Origin: CAYRHS01 sp964424125
Lineage (GTDB): Bacteria > Actinomycetota > Acidimicrobiia > IMCC26256 > JAOSJL01
DNA: 13,313 bases
Reading direction: 5' to 3'
Assembly (NCBI GenBank): GCA_964424125.1
Contig: CAYRHS010000087.1
Span: 1-13,313 of the forward strand
In this document: positions 1 through 6,337 of the stretch, in pieces
Layout: each line of letters starts with the position of its first letter
Numbering within the stretch: the first letter of the stretch is position 1
Position numbers and translations under genes: made by a program
Notes under the pieces: model-generated
What the model saw: the letters and a program-made list of their open reading frames with translations, nothing else
The model's database searches: none
Told to the model about the DNA's origin: nothing

Positions 1-33
1 TGACCCAACGACCCGATCGAAAGGTACGTACCG

Positions 34-522
34 ATGCAAGCTGCGATTCAGCGGCTGCGCAACCGGAAGGACCGGGAAGAGGGATTCACGCTCATCGAGC
101 TGATGGTGGTCGTGCTCATCATTGCGATCCTGATCGCGTTCGCCATCCCAACCTTCCTCGGTGCTCGCCGTCGTGCGCAGGACCGCAACGCACAAGCCAG
201 TGACCGCAACACGCTCAGTGCTGCGGACACGATCTATTCCGACAACCAGACCTACACGGACGTCGACGCCGCGGCGCTGGGCGCCGAGGAGCCGTCGATC
301 CAATTCGTTGACGGCGGCACGGCGTCAGACGGTCCGAAGGTCGTGTCGGTGGAGGCCACCGACGCGAACAACGTGTACCTGGTGGCCAAGTCGGACTCCG
401 GTAAGTGCTTCGCAATCTGGAGCAACAAGGCCGTGGGTGGCAACGGTGTTCAGTTCGCCTCCGACACGCCTTGCGACGCCGGCGTCGATCTGAGTGGCGA
501 AGCCTGGGGCTCCGAGTTCTAG
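34..522 (+). CDS. pilA: Type IV prepilin, major-pilin-like (PilA)
   Basis: 162-residue prepilin that is cleaved, N-methylated and polymerised into a type IV pilus. The short basic leader (residues 1-17) ends in EEG before FTLIELMVVV, the class III signal recognised by prepilin peptidase. Cleavage is expected after Gly17, which makes Glu22 the conserved Glu5 of the mature pilin. A hydrophobic helix covers about 18-45, then a polar globular domain. Cys125 and Cys147 near the C terminus could form the disulphide typical of pilins. The ATG at 34 has GAAAGG at 19-24 nine bases upstream. A terminator-like hairpin follows and the peptidase gene comes next. A minor pilin or pseudopilin is possible, but length and single domain suit a main subunit. 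Genes upstream of the window are unknown. Confidence 0.9.
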   Translation: MQAAIQRLRNRKDREEGFTLIELMVVVLIIAILIAFAIPTFLGARRRAQDRNAQASDRNTLSAADTIYSDNQTYTDVDAAALGAEEPSIQFVDGGTASDGPKVVSVEATDANNVYLVAKSDSGKCFAIWSNKAVGGNGVQFASDTPCDAGVDLSGEAWGSEF

Positions 523-547
523 TCCTTCGTCGATCTGCTGAGACGTG

Positions 548-575
548 ATCGGGGCGGGCTCCGGCCCGCCCCGGT
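548..575 (+). terminator. Hairpin terminator after pilA, no U tract
   Basis: CGGGGCGGG at 550-558 pairs with CCCGCCCCG at 565-573 (9 bp) around a 6-base loop. The pair T549/G574 (wobble) and A548-T575 extend it. Only two Ts follow, so this is the U-poor hairpin type often seen in high-GC actinobacteria. It would insulate an abundant pilin transcript from pilD. Confidence 0.55.
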
Positions 576-621
576 TCGCGTCCCGGAATGGACGGTCGTT
601 CGGTCGTGCGTGCCGCGGCAA

Positions 622-627
622 TAGCCT
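622..627 (+). promoter_or_regulatory. Putative -10 box (TAGCCT) for a leaderless pilD transcript
   Basis: TAGCCT fits TANNNT. With the usual spacing the transcript would start at about 634, exactly on the pilD GTG. There is no Shine-Dalgarno sequence before that start, which agrees with leaderless translation. No convincing -35 box is visible. Confidence 0.4.
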
Positions 628-633
628 CCGGCG

Positions 634-1401
634 GTGACCGCGGCCACCATCGTCGTCTGCTCGGTGCTCGGCCTCGCCGTCGGCTCGTTCCTGAACGTGG
701 TGATCTGGCGGGTCCCCCGGGGTGAGTCGGTCTTGCTGCCGGCGTCCCACTGCCCGGAATGCGACACCCCGATCCTTGCCCGGGACAACGTCCCGGTCCT
801 GTCCTGGGTGCTCCTGCGCGGCCGCTGTCGCGCGTGCGGTAGCCGGATCTCCGTTCGCTACCCACTGGTGGAGCTCGGCACCGCCGCCGCGTTCGCGTCG
901 GTCGCGGCCCGCTTCGGCGCATCCTGGGCACTGCCCGGGTACCTCGTGCTCACGGCCGCGCTGGTCGCGCTGTCGGTGATCGACCTCGACACGTTCCTGC
1001 TCCCGAACCGGATCGTCTACCCGCTCGCGTTCGTCTCGGTCCCGCTCGTCGGGTTGGCCGCCGCGGGGGAGGGGGGACTGGACGAGTTCCTCCGGGCCCT
1101 CGCCGCCGGTGGAGCGGGCTTCTGTGCGCTACTCGTCATCCACCTGATCTCGCCGCGCGGCATGGGCTTCGGCGACGTGAAGCTGGCCTTCGTGCTGGGT
1201 CTCTGGCTGGGATACCTGGGGTGGGCCGAGGTGTTGCTCGGCTTCTTCGCGGGCTTCCTCGCCGGGGCGCTCCTCGGTGTCGCCCTGCTCGTCTTCACCG
1301 ACCGGGGCCGTAAGGATCCCGTCCCCTTCGGACCCTTCCTCGCCTTCGGGACGTGGATCACGATCGTCGCCGGCCAGGCCTTCCTGGACTGGTACCTCTA
1401 G
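634..1401 (+). CDS. pilD: Prepilin peptidase / N-methyltransferase (type IV leader peptidase)
   Basis: 255-residue integral membrane aspartyl protease (A24 family) that removes the prepilin leader and, in full-length members, methylates the new N terminus. The N-terminal domain shows two zinc-type pairs, CPEC (40-43) and CRAC (65-68), typical of the bifunctional form, after VGSFLNVVIWR (16-26). The catalytic aspartates are in IDLDTFLLPN (116-125) and in GMGFGDVK (176-183, Asp181). Several hydrophobic segments lie between 80 and 255. The GTG at 634 matches the usual family start (short helix, then GSFLNVV) and is probably translated without a leader. The gene stands alone between two intergenic regions but next to pilA, its expected substrate. 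Length is normal for the family. Confidence 0.93.
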   Translation: MTAATIVVCSVLGLAVGSFLNVVIWRVPRGESVLLPASHCPECDTPILARDNVPVLSWVLLRGRCRACGSRISVRYPLVELGTAAAFASVAARFGASWALPGYLVLTAALVALSVIDLDTFLLPNRIVYPLAFVSVPLVGLAAAGEGGLDEFLRALAAGGAGFCALLVIHLISPRGMGFGDVKLAFVLGLWLGYLGWAEVLLGFFAGFLAGALLGVALLVFTDRGRKDPVPFGPFLAFGTWITIVAGQAFLDWYL

Positions 1402-1406
1402 GCGTC

Positions 1407-1436
1407 GTCTCCGCTCCAGGCGCTTTCGGCGCCGGG
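1407..1436 (+). repeat. Palindromic intergenic module, copy 1
   Basis: 30 bases matching positions 1496-1525 with one difference (T for C at 1424). The core is GGCGCTTTCGGCGCC, an inverted repeat with a 3-base loop; the T weakens one pair in this copy. Confidence 0.75.
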
Positions 1437-1490
1437 CCGCTGTGACCCCGCCTCGGGCGACGCGGGGTACCTGCGTCGCTGATCCTCGGC

Positions 1491-1540
1491 TCAGGGTCTC
1501 CGCTCCAGGCGCCTTCGGCGCCGGGTACCCGGGCCCCTGA
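1491..1540 (+). repeat. Palindromic intergenic module, copy 2, with outer inverted arms
   Basis: The second copy of the 30-base module is at 1496-1525, 89 bases from the first. GGCGCC (1508-1513) and GGCGCC (1517-1522) pair around TTC, with CC (1505-1506) and GG (1524-1525) extending past one mismatch. Outer arms TCAGGG (1491-1496) and CCCTGA (1535-1540) enclose the unit. The shape resembles a REP-like or small non-autonomous element. Whether it recurs in the genome cannot be seen here. Confidence 0.6.
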
Positions 1541-1649
1541 TCCTCGGATCGCGCGCAGCGTGCATCGCCGGTCCCGCTCAGCCCTCTTCGCGGCCACACT
1601 CTGTGACTCCTGAGGTTTTTGTGGTTTGCGTTAAGAACTGACATCCACA

Positions 1650-1679
1650 TTGACGATTGTTGCTGGTGAGGTTTAATGT
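1650..1679 (+). promoter_or_regulatory. Promoter for the HTH-pilMN-pilO-pilP-like operon
   Basis: TTGACG at 1650-1655 (5 of 6 to TTGACA) and TAATGT at 1674-1679 (fits TANNNT) are 18 bases apart, in a locally AT-rich stretch. The predicted transcript start is about 1686. The ATG at 1676 then lies inside the -10 box and cannot be on the message, which favours the GTG at 1706 as the start of the next gene. Confidence 0.6.
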
Positions 1680-1705
1680 TGCTGGAGTTATCTCAGGGGG
1701 ACAAT

Positions 1706-1906
1706 GTGACTCTGGAGGCGCGGCTCCTCACCGTGCGCGAAGTCGCGGACGCCATGCGTGTCTCCCCGATGACCGTCTATCGGCTGATCAAGTCCGGTGA
1801 CCTGGAGGCAATCCGGGTCGGGCGTCATTTCCGCATCAGCGAGCAGCGGATGCGGGAGTACCTCGAGGCCCAGACGGTGAGAGGGGGAACGTGGCCCGGC
1901 GTCTGA
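1706..1906 (+). CDS. Small excisionase-type helix-turn-helix DNA-binding protein
   Basis: 66 residues from the GTG at 1706. GGGGG at 1696-1700 lies five bases before it. The longer frame from the ATG at 1676 (76 residues) would begin within the promoter. The protein is almost only a MerR/excisionase-like winged HTH (HTH_17 type): LLTVREVADAMRVSPMTVYR is the helix-turn-helix, then LIKSGDLEAIRVGRHFRIS is the second helix and wing, and REYLEA closes it. No sensor or catalytic domain is present. The stop codon overlaps the start of pilMN by 16 bases, so the two are translationally coupled, and it is first in its operon behind a good promoter. I infer a regulator of the pilus operon, perhaps autoregulatory. 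A BldC-like developmental role, or a former excisionase adopted by the host, are alternatives. Confidence 0.8.
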   Translation: MTLEARLLTVREVADAMRVSPMTVYRLIKSGDLEAIRVGRHFRISEQRMREYLEAQTVRGGTWPGV

Positions 1907-3708
1907 TCGGCCTCGATGTCGGCACGAACGCCGTCACCGTCGCCGAGGTCGCTCCCGGCGACCCGCCGGTGCTGCGCGCCTTCGGTCAGGTGGGCCTGCC
2001 GATGGAGGCGATGGCCGAGGGTGAGGTCGTCGACTCGGCCGCAGTGACCGCCGCCATCCGGCGGCTCTGGCGCGAGGTGGGGCTCCCGAAGCGGGCCGAG
2101 GTGCGGCTCGGAATCGCCAGCCCGCGCGTGATCGTGCGCCAGGTCGACCTTCCCGAGATGGCAGACGAGGACATCGACGGCGCGCTGCAGTACCAGGCGA
2201 GTGACCTGATCCCGATCCCGCTCGAGGACGCGCGCTTCGACCACCTCGTGCTCGAGCACCTCGAACCGGAGCCCGTTCCGGGCGGCGAGGAACGTGGGGC
2301 ACAGGAGCCTCCCGAGGGACACGTCCGGATCCTGCTCGCCGCCGCACAGCGGACGATCGTCGATCGCCTCGTGGACTCGGTCCGCGCGGCCGGGCTCCGC
2401 GTCGGTTCGCTCGACCTGGTGCCGCTGGCCCTCGTCCGCAGTCTCGGCCGCCGGGTCGCGACCGACGGTGAGGGAGCCGAAGCTCTTGTCTCCTTCGGCG
2501 CCGGCGTCACGGTCGTCGTCGTCCACGAATCGGGCACGCCCAGGTTCGTTCGGGTCGTCGGCGGTGGCGGCCACAGCCTCACCGAGGCCGTGGCGCGGAC
2601 GCTCGACATCCCGTTCGCCACCGCGGAGACGATCAAGCGCGGATCGGACGAGATCCCCCTCGACGTCGCGGGCGAGGCCGAGGAGGCGCTCGCCCGCCCG
2701 CTCGCCGATCTGCTCGAAGACGTTCGCGGCTCGCTCGATTACTACCGGACCCAGCCCGAGGCGCTCCCGCTCCTCCGGATCGTCGCGACCGGAGGCGGCG
2801 CCCAGCTCGCGGACCTCGACGTCCGGCTCCGGGCACTCGTCGATCTCCCGGTCGAGATGGCCCAGCCCCGTCTGGGACTCACCGTGGGCGACATCGGCTT
2901 CGCCGACGAGCAGCTCCCGCTCCTCGACCCGTACCTGGCCGTCGCCGCCGGCCTCGCCCTGGGTGGACTGCCCGGCGCGGGGCGCTCGATCGACCTCCTG
3001 CGCGGCGAGGCCCGCAAGGGAGGTCCCCGACGCAACCTCCTCCTCGCGGGGGCCGCCGGCGCGGCGCTCGTCGCCGGCCTCGTCGCGCTCTCGCTCATCC
3101 GCCAGAGCGCGATTTCCGAGAAGCAGGACGACCTGGACGCGCAAGAGCAGCGCAACGCCGAACTCCAGTCCCAGATCGACGATCTGGCGGATGCGGCCCA
3201 GCGGGACCTCGAGATCGAAGGTCTGCGGCTCCAGATCGCCGGTCTGCTCGAGCCCGACGTGTCCTGGGCGTCGCTGCTCCAGGAGATCGCTCGCACGATC
3301 CCGAACGACGTCTGGCTCACCGACTTCCAGGGCCAGGTGGTCGCCCCGTCGACCGAGGACCTCCCCGAGGGCGGTCCCCAGCCCGAGGAGACCCCCGGTG
3401 CGGAAGGGACCGAGACGACCGAGACCACGACCACGACGGCCCCGACGACGGGCGAGACGGCGCCCTCGGGAGGGCTCGCATCGGTCGGGTCGGTCGACTT
3501 CACCGCGGTCGGCCTCGACTACCCCGCGGTAGCCGCCTGGCTCCAACGCATCTCGGAGATCCCCGCGTTCTCGGGCCTGTGGGTCTCGAACGCCGAGGTC
3601 TCCAGCTTCGGTGGGCGCGACGTCGTGGACTTCGCCTCGAACGCCGAGCTCACGGCTGAGGCCAACTCGAGTCGGGCGCAGCGAATCGCGGAGGGCGGCG
3701 ATGAGTAG
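1891..3708 (+). CDS. Fused PilM-PilN type IV pilus assembly protein
   Basis: 605 residues; GTG at 1891 preceded by GAGAGGGGG. Residues 1-360 are a PilM-type actin-like ATPase: phosphate-1 motif IGLDVGTNAVTVAEV (6-20), LPEMADEDIDGALQYQASDLIPIP (88-110 region, the typical PilM insert) and the adenosine motif IVATGGGAQL (297-306). Phosphate-2 reads LVSFGAGVT (199-207), with Ser201 where PilM proteins have Asp. SIDLLRGEA (366-374) resembles the INLLP motif with which PilN docks into PilM. A membrane helix (about 382-402), a coiled coil (405-455) and a PilN-like ferredoxin fold (456-480 and 533-590) follow, the last split by a Pro/Thr-rich linker (485-530). In most pili PilM and PilN are separate; joined, they have the layout of GspL of type II secretion. 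It overlaps pilO by 8 bases. Confidence 0.88.
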   Translation: MARRLIGLDVGTNAVTVAEVAPGDPPVLRAFGQVGLPMEAMAEGEVVDSAAVTAAIRRLWREVGLPKRAEVRLGIASPRVIVRQVDLPEMADEDIDGALQYQASDLIPIPLEDARFDHLVLEHLEPEPVPGGEERGAQEPPEGHVRILLAAAQRTIVDRLVDSVRAAGLRVGSLDLVPLALVRSLGRRVATDGEGAEALVSFGAGVTVVVVHESGTPRFVRVVGGGGHSLTEAVARTLDIPFATAETIKRGSDEIPLDVAGEAEEALARPLADLLEDVRGSLDYYRTQPEALPLLRIVATGGGAQLADLDVRLRALVDLPVEMAQPRLGLTVGDIGFADEQLPLLDPYLAVAAGLALGGLPGAGRSIDLLRGEARKGGPRRNLLLAGAAGAALVAGLVALSLIRQSAISEKQDDLDAQEQRNAELQSQIDDLADAAQRDLEIEGLRLQIAGLLEPDVSWASLLQEIARTIPNDVWLTDFQGQVVAPSTEDLPEGGPQPEETPGAEGTETTETTTTTAPTTGETAPSGGLASVGSVDFTAVGLDYPAVAAWLQRISEIPAFSGLWVSNAEVSSFGGRDVVDFASNAELTAEANSSRAQRIAEGGDE

Positions 3709-4450
3709 CCGACTCAAGGCCGTGCTCGCGGTCGCGGTGGCGGTGCTCGTCGTGGTCGTGTGGTTCTTCTTCTACTTCCGCCCCGCGGGTGACGACCTGT
3801 CCGAGAAGGAGGACGCGCTGGAACAGGCGCGCGCCGAGCAGCTCACGCTCGAGGACGAGCTCGAGTCACTGCAGACGCTCGACGAGGAGGCCCCGAGCCA
3901 GGAGGCGGAGCTCCGGCGTCTCAACGCCGCGGTACCTCCGGAGCCGGAGCTCGACACGTTCATCCTCGAGGCCAACGAGATCGCGGTGGAATCGGGGATC
4001 GACTGGCTCGCGATCAGTCCGGCTCCTCCGTCGGTCGGCGCGGTGGGAGGCGCGTCGGTGATCACGATGGCGATCGACGTGGAAGGCGGGTTCTTCCAGG
4101 TCCTCGACTACTTGAATCGGCTCGAGGAGCTGGAGCGCCTGGTCGTCGTCGACGACGTGTCGATCAGCGCAGGCGGGACCGGCGACGCAACGAGCGCCGA
4201 CAGCATCGCCGCGACCGGCGCCCCTCGCTTGTCGATGACCCTGAACGCGCGGATGTTCACACGCTCCGACGCGGCCTTCGGCGGGGCCGACGAAGGGACC
4301 GCGGGCGGCGGTGCGGCGACGGGCACGGGCGAGACGGGTGGGACGGACTCCGACGGGGGCGGAACCGCGACGTCCACCTCCGGCACCGGACAAGCACCCG
4401 AAGGGGAGCCGGGCGTGACCACACCGACCGACGGCGACACGGCGACGTAG
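3701..4450 (+). CDS. pilO: PilO-like type IV pilus inner-membrane alignment protein
   Basis: 249 residues, a bitopic membrane protein expected to pair with the PilN part of the preceding gene. An N-terminal membrane helix (about 6-26, ending WFFFYFRP) is followed by a charged coiled coil (31-75). An alpha/beta domain typical of PilO comes next (82-187), including VEGGFFQVLDYLNRLEELER (127-146), the family hallmark. The last 60 residues (190-249) are a Gly/Thr/Ser/Glu-rich, probably disordered tail that usual PilO proteins lack. The ATG at 3701 follows GGAGGG (3690-3695) and overlaps the pilMN stop by 8 bases. An in-frame upstream ATG at 3611 lies within pilMN, has no ribosome site and adds residues unlike PilO, so I rejected it. 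Confidence 0.85.
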   Translation: MSSRLKAVLAVAVAVLVVVVWFFFYFRPAGDDLSEKEDALEQARAEQLTLEDELESLQTLDEEAPSQEAELRRLNAAVPPEPELDTFILEANEIAVESGIDWLAISPAPPSVGAVGGASVITMAIDVEGGFFQVLDYLNRLEELERLVVVDDVSISAGGTGDATSADSIAATGAPRLSMTLNARMFTRSDAAFGGADEGTAGGGAATGTGETGGTDSDGGGTATSTSGTGQAPEGEPGVTTPTDGDTAT

Positions 4451-4459
4451 GGGTTGACG

Positions 4460-5110
4460 ATGGCCGGGAAACAAGACCCCAAGCGCCTGGCGATCCTGCT
4501 CGGCATCCTCGGCGTGATCGTCGTGGGCGTCATCGCCTTCGCGGTGCTCTCCGGCGGCGGCGACGAGGAGACGGCGACGTCGACGACCGGAGCCACCGCA
4601 CCGGAGTCCACGATGGAGGGCGGCGAATCCGAGGCTACGGGGCCAGCGACCACCGGGCCGGAGGACGTCACTCCCGACGACGAGACCTTCGACGTCTTCG
4701 CCACCAAGAACCCGTTCGAGCCCGTGATCAGCGAGATCAGCGACGGCGGCGTGACGGGCGGCGGGACCGACGGCGGCACCGGCGGGACCACCCCGACGAC
4801 CTCGGGAACGACGTCCCCCACGGTGCCGGGGGCCACGACCACGACGCTCCCGTTCACCGGCGGCGGGGGTGGGGGGACGGTGCCGTCGGTCGAGCCGGTC
4901 GCACCGGAGGCGGTCGCGCTGCTCGACATCTTCGACGAGAACGGCCAACGGATGGCGCGGGTGCGGGTCGGCTCCACGGTGTACACGGTCGGGGTCGGGG
5001 ACACGTTCGCGACGAGCTACCGGGTCGTGTCGATCGGCGACACCTGCGCGCAGTTCCTCTTCGGCGACGATCCCTTCGAGCTCTGCGAGGGCGAGGAAGT
5101 CGTGAAGTAG
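4460..5110 (+). CDS. Membrane-anchored PilP/GspC-like pilus assembly protein
   Basis: 216 residues from the ATG at 4460, which AGGGG at 4449-4453 serves well; a TTG two codons upstream is the alternative. One membrane helix (10-30) is followed by an acidic, Thr-rich stretch (31-75) and TKNPFEPV (82-89), the NPF/DPF-type box that precedes the folded domain in PilP and GspC. A long Gly/Thr linker (95-142) comes next. The C-terminal domain (146-216) shows the alternating pattern ending in VYTVGVGDTF...YRVVSIG of the PilP/GspC homology region, plus Cys196 and Cys209, which may form a disulphide. It lies three bases after pilO, the position of pilP in proteobacterial pilMNOPQ operons. Proteobacterial PilP is a lipoprotein; this one has a helix anchor instead. 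I am fairly sure of the fold, less of strict orthology. Confidence 0.7.
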   Translation: MAGKQDPKRLAILLGILGVIVVGVIAFAVLSGGGDEETATSTTGATAPESTMEGGESEATGPATTGPEDVTPDDETFDVFATKNPFEPVISEISDGGVTGGGTDGGTGGTTPTTSGTTSPTVPGATTTTLPFTGGGGGGTVPSVEPVAPEAVALLDIFDENGQRMARVRVGSTVYTVGVGDTFATSYRVVSIGDTCAQFLFGDDPFELCEGEEVVK

Positions 5111-5114
5111 CGAG

Positions 5115-5150
5115 CCGGCGAACTCGGGCGGGAGACGGGCGCCTCGCCGG
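5115..5150 (+). other. Inverted repeat between the pilus operon and aroC
   Basis: CCGGCGA (5115-5121) and TCGCCGG (5144-5150) are perfectly complementary, with a 22-base loop rich in G. It could be a weak U-less terminator of the pilus operon or a dyad operator. It abuts the TACTCT box. Confidence 0.35.
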
Positions 5151-5156
5151 TACTCT
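5151..5156 (+). promoter_or_regulatory. Putative -10 box (TACTCT) before aroC
   Basis: TACTCT fits TANNNT and would start transcription near 5163, about 23 bases before the aroC GTG and ahead of its GGAGGA ribosome site (5175-5180). No -35 box is obvious, so this is tentative. Confidence 0.35.
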
Positions 5157-5185
5157 GCGATCACGACCAGCGACGGAGGAAATCG

Positions 5186-6337
5186 GTGTTGCGCTACCTG
5201 ACGGCGGGGGAGTCCCACGGGCCGGCCCTCACCGTCGTCGTCGAGGGGCTTCCCGCGGGTCTCCCCGTCACGGTGGACGACCTGGCCGGTGAGCTGGGGC
5301 GTCGCCGCCTCGGCTTCGGACGAGGCCCGCGGATGCGCCTCGAGCGCGACGAGGTCGAGATCCTCGGCGGCGTGCGCCACGGCCGGACGCTCGGCTCACC
5401 GGTGGCGATCTGCATCCACAACACCGAGTGGCCGAAATGGCAGGAGGAGATGTCCCCCCATCCGGGGGTCCCTTCGACGCGAGCGACCCAACCGCGGCCG
5501 GGACACGCGGATCTCGTCGGGATGCAGAAGTACGGGTTCGACGACGCACGTGACGTGCTGGAGCGGGCGAGCGCGCGGGAGACCGCGGCACGGGTCGCGG
5601 CCGGGACCCTGGCGAAGGCGTTGCTGCGAGAGCTCGGCGCCACGGTGCTCAGCCACGTGGTGCAGCTCGGCCCGGTGCGTTCCTCGTCGGCTCGCCGCCC
5701 CGGGCCCGAGGACCTGGCCGCGATCGACGAGTCCGCCCTTCGCTGCTTCGACAGCGAGGTCGAGGGCGCGATGACCGAGGCGATCGAGGCGGCCGCACGC
5801 GACGGCGACTCACTCGGCGGCGTTGTCGAGGTGCTCGGCTACGGCGTGCCCCCCGGCCTCGGGTCGCATGTCCACTGGGATCGCAGGATCGACGGCCTCC
5901 TCGCGCAGGCGCTGATGAGCATCCAGGCCATGAAGGGGGTCGAGATCGGGGACGGATTCGAGGTCGCGGGCCGGCGAGGGAGTGCGGCGCACGACGAGAT
6001 CGTCTGGGACGCCGACGCGGCCGCCTACGACCGGCCCACCACACGAGCAGGCGGGACCGAGGGCGGGATGACCACCGGAGGGCTGCTCGTCGCACGGGTG
6101 GCGATGAAGCCCCTGTCCACGCTGAACCGCCCGGTCCTTCGCACCGTCGACGTCGACACCAAGGAGGAGACGGTCGCGTTCAAGGAGCGCACGGACGTGA
6201 CCGCGGTGCCTGCCGCGGGTGTCGTGGCCGAGACCATGATGGCGCTCGTGCTCGCGGACGAGGCGACGAGGAAGTTCGGGGGCGATTCGGTGGCCGAGCT
6301 CGTGCGCAACCACGACGCCTACCGCAGTTCGCTGTGA
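5186..6337 (+). CDS. aroC: Chorismate synthase
   Basis: 383 residues, normal for the actinobacterial enzyme. It converts 5-enolpyruvylshikimate-3-phosphate to chorismate using reduced FMN, the last step of the common aromatic pathway, in the cytosol. Visible signatures: LTAGESHGPAL (5-15, with the invariant His11), RRRLGFGRGPRM (39-50), PRPGHADLVGMQKYG (103-117, with the second invariant His107), ERASARETAARVAAG (126-140) and RTDVTAVPAAGVVAE (335-349), the FMN/substrate loop. The GTG at 5186 is five bases after GGAGGA and gives the usual N terminus MLRYLTAGESHG. Its TGA overlaps the aroK GTG by 4 bases. It is first of a tightly packed aro block. Confidence 0.97.
   Translation: MLRYLTAGESHGPALTVVVEGLPAGLPVTVDDLAGELGRRRLGFGRGPRMRLERDEVEILGGVRHGRTLGSPVAICIHNTEWPKWQEEMSPHPGVPSTRATQPRPGHADLVGMQKYGFDDARDVLERASARETAARVAAGTLAKALLRELGATVLSHVVQLGPVRSSSARRPGPEDLAAIDESALRCFDSEVEGAMTEAIEAAARDGDSLGGVVEVLGYGVPPGLGSHVHWDRRIDGLLAQALMSIQAMKGVEIGDGFEVAGRRGSAAHDEIVWDADAAAYDRPTTRAGGTEGGMTTGGLLVARVAMKPLSTLNRPVLRTVDVDTKEETVAFKERTDVTAVPAAGVVAETMMALVLADEATRKFGGDSVAELVRNHDAYRSSL

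Larger units (their letters stand above)
1402..1649 (+). other. Intergenic region with duplicated palindromic modules
   Basis: No credible gene. The region holds two copies of a 30-base palindromic module (annotated separately). It also holds a hairpin ACCCCGC (1445-1451) / GCGGGGT (1462-1468) and two copies of the 11-mer CTGATCCTCGG (1479-1489 and 1537-1547), each preceded by a GGTACC-containing stretch. It could act as a terminator region for pilD. From about 1600 on the composition becomes clearly richer in A and T towards the promoter of the next gene. Confidence 0.6.

Noticed and set aside
1407..1525. CRISPR-like array
   Set aside because: Only two repeat copies with a non-standard interval, and no third unit or cas genes.
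1676..1705. ATG at 1676 as start of the HTH gene
   Set aside because: It falls inside the predicted -10 box. The GTG at 1706 has a well-placed GGGGG and gives a family-like N terminus. It remains possible if the promoter call is wrong.
2294..3532. 412-codon plus-strand frame inside pilMN
   Set aside because: Ser/Arg/Pro-rich out-of-frame translation of a gene whose own frame matches PilM and PilN.
1825..3717. 630-codon open frame on the minus strand
   Set aside because: It lies wholly across pilMN, whose domains are recognisable. The minus frame has Arg/Gly/Asp-rich sequence without any family motif, a usual GC-bias shadow.
4740..4880. Tandem DNA repeat in the P-like gene
   Set aside because: The GGCGG/ACC-rich stretch is codon-level low complexity coding for a Gly/Thr linker, with no fixed repeat unit.
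3866..5380. 504-codon open frame on the minus strand
   Set aside because: It spans three plus-strand genes and their junctions, has no recognisable motif and no ribosome site, and has the low-complexity composition of a shadow frame.
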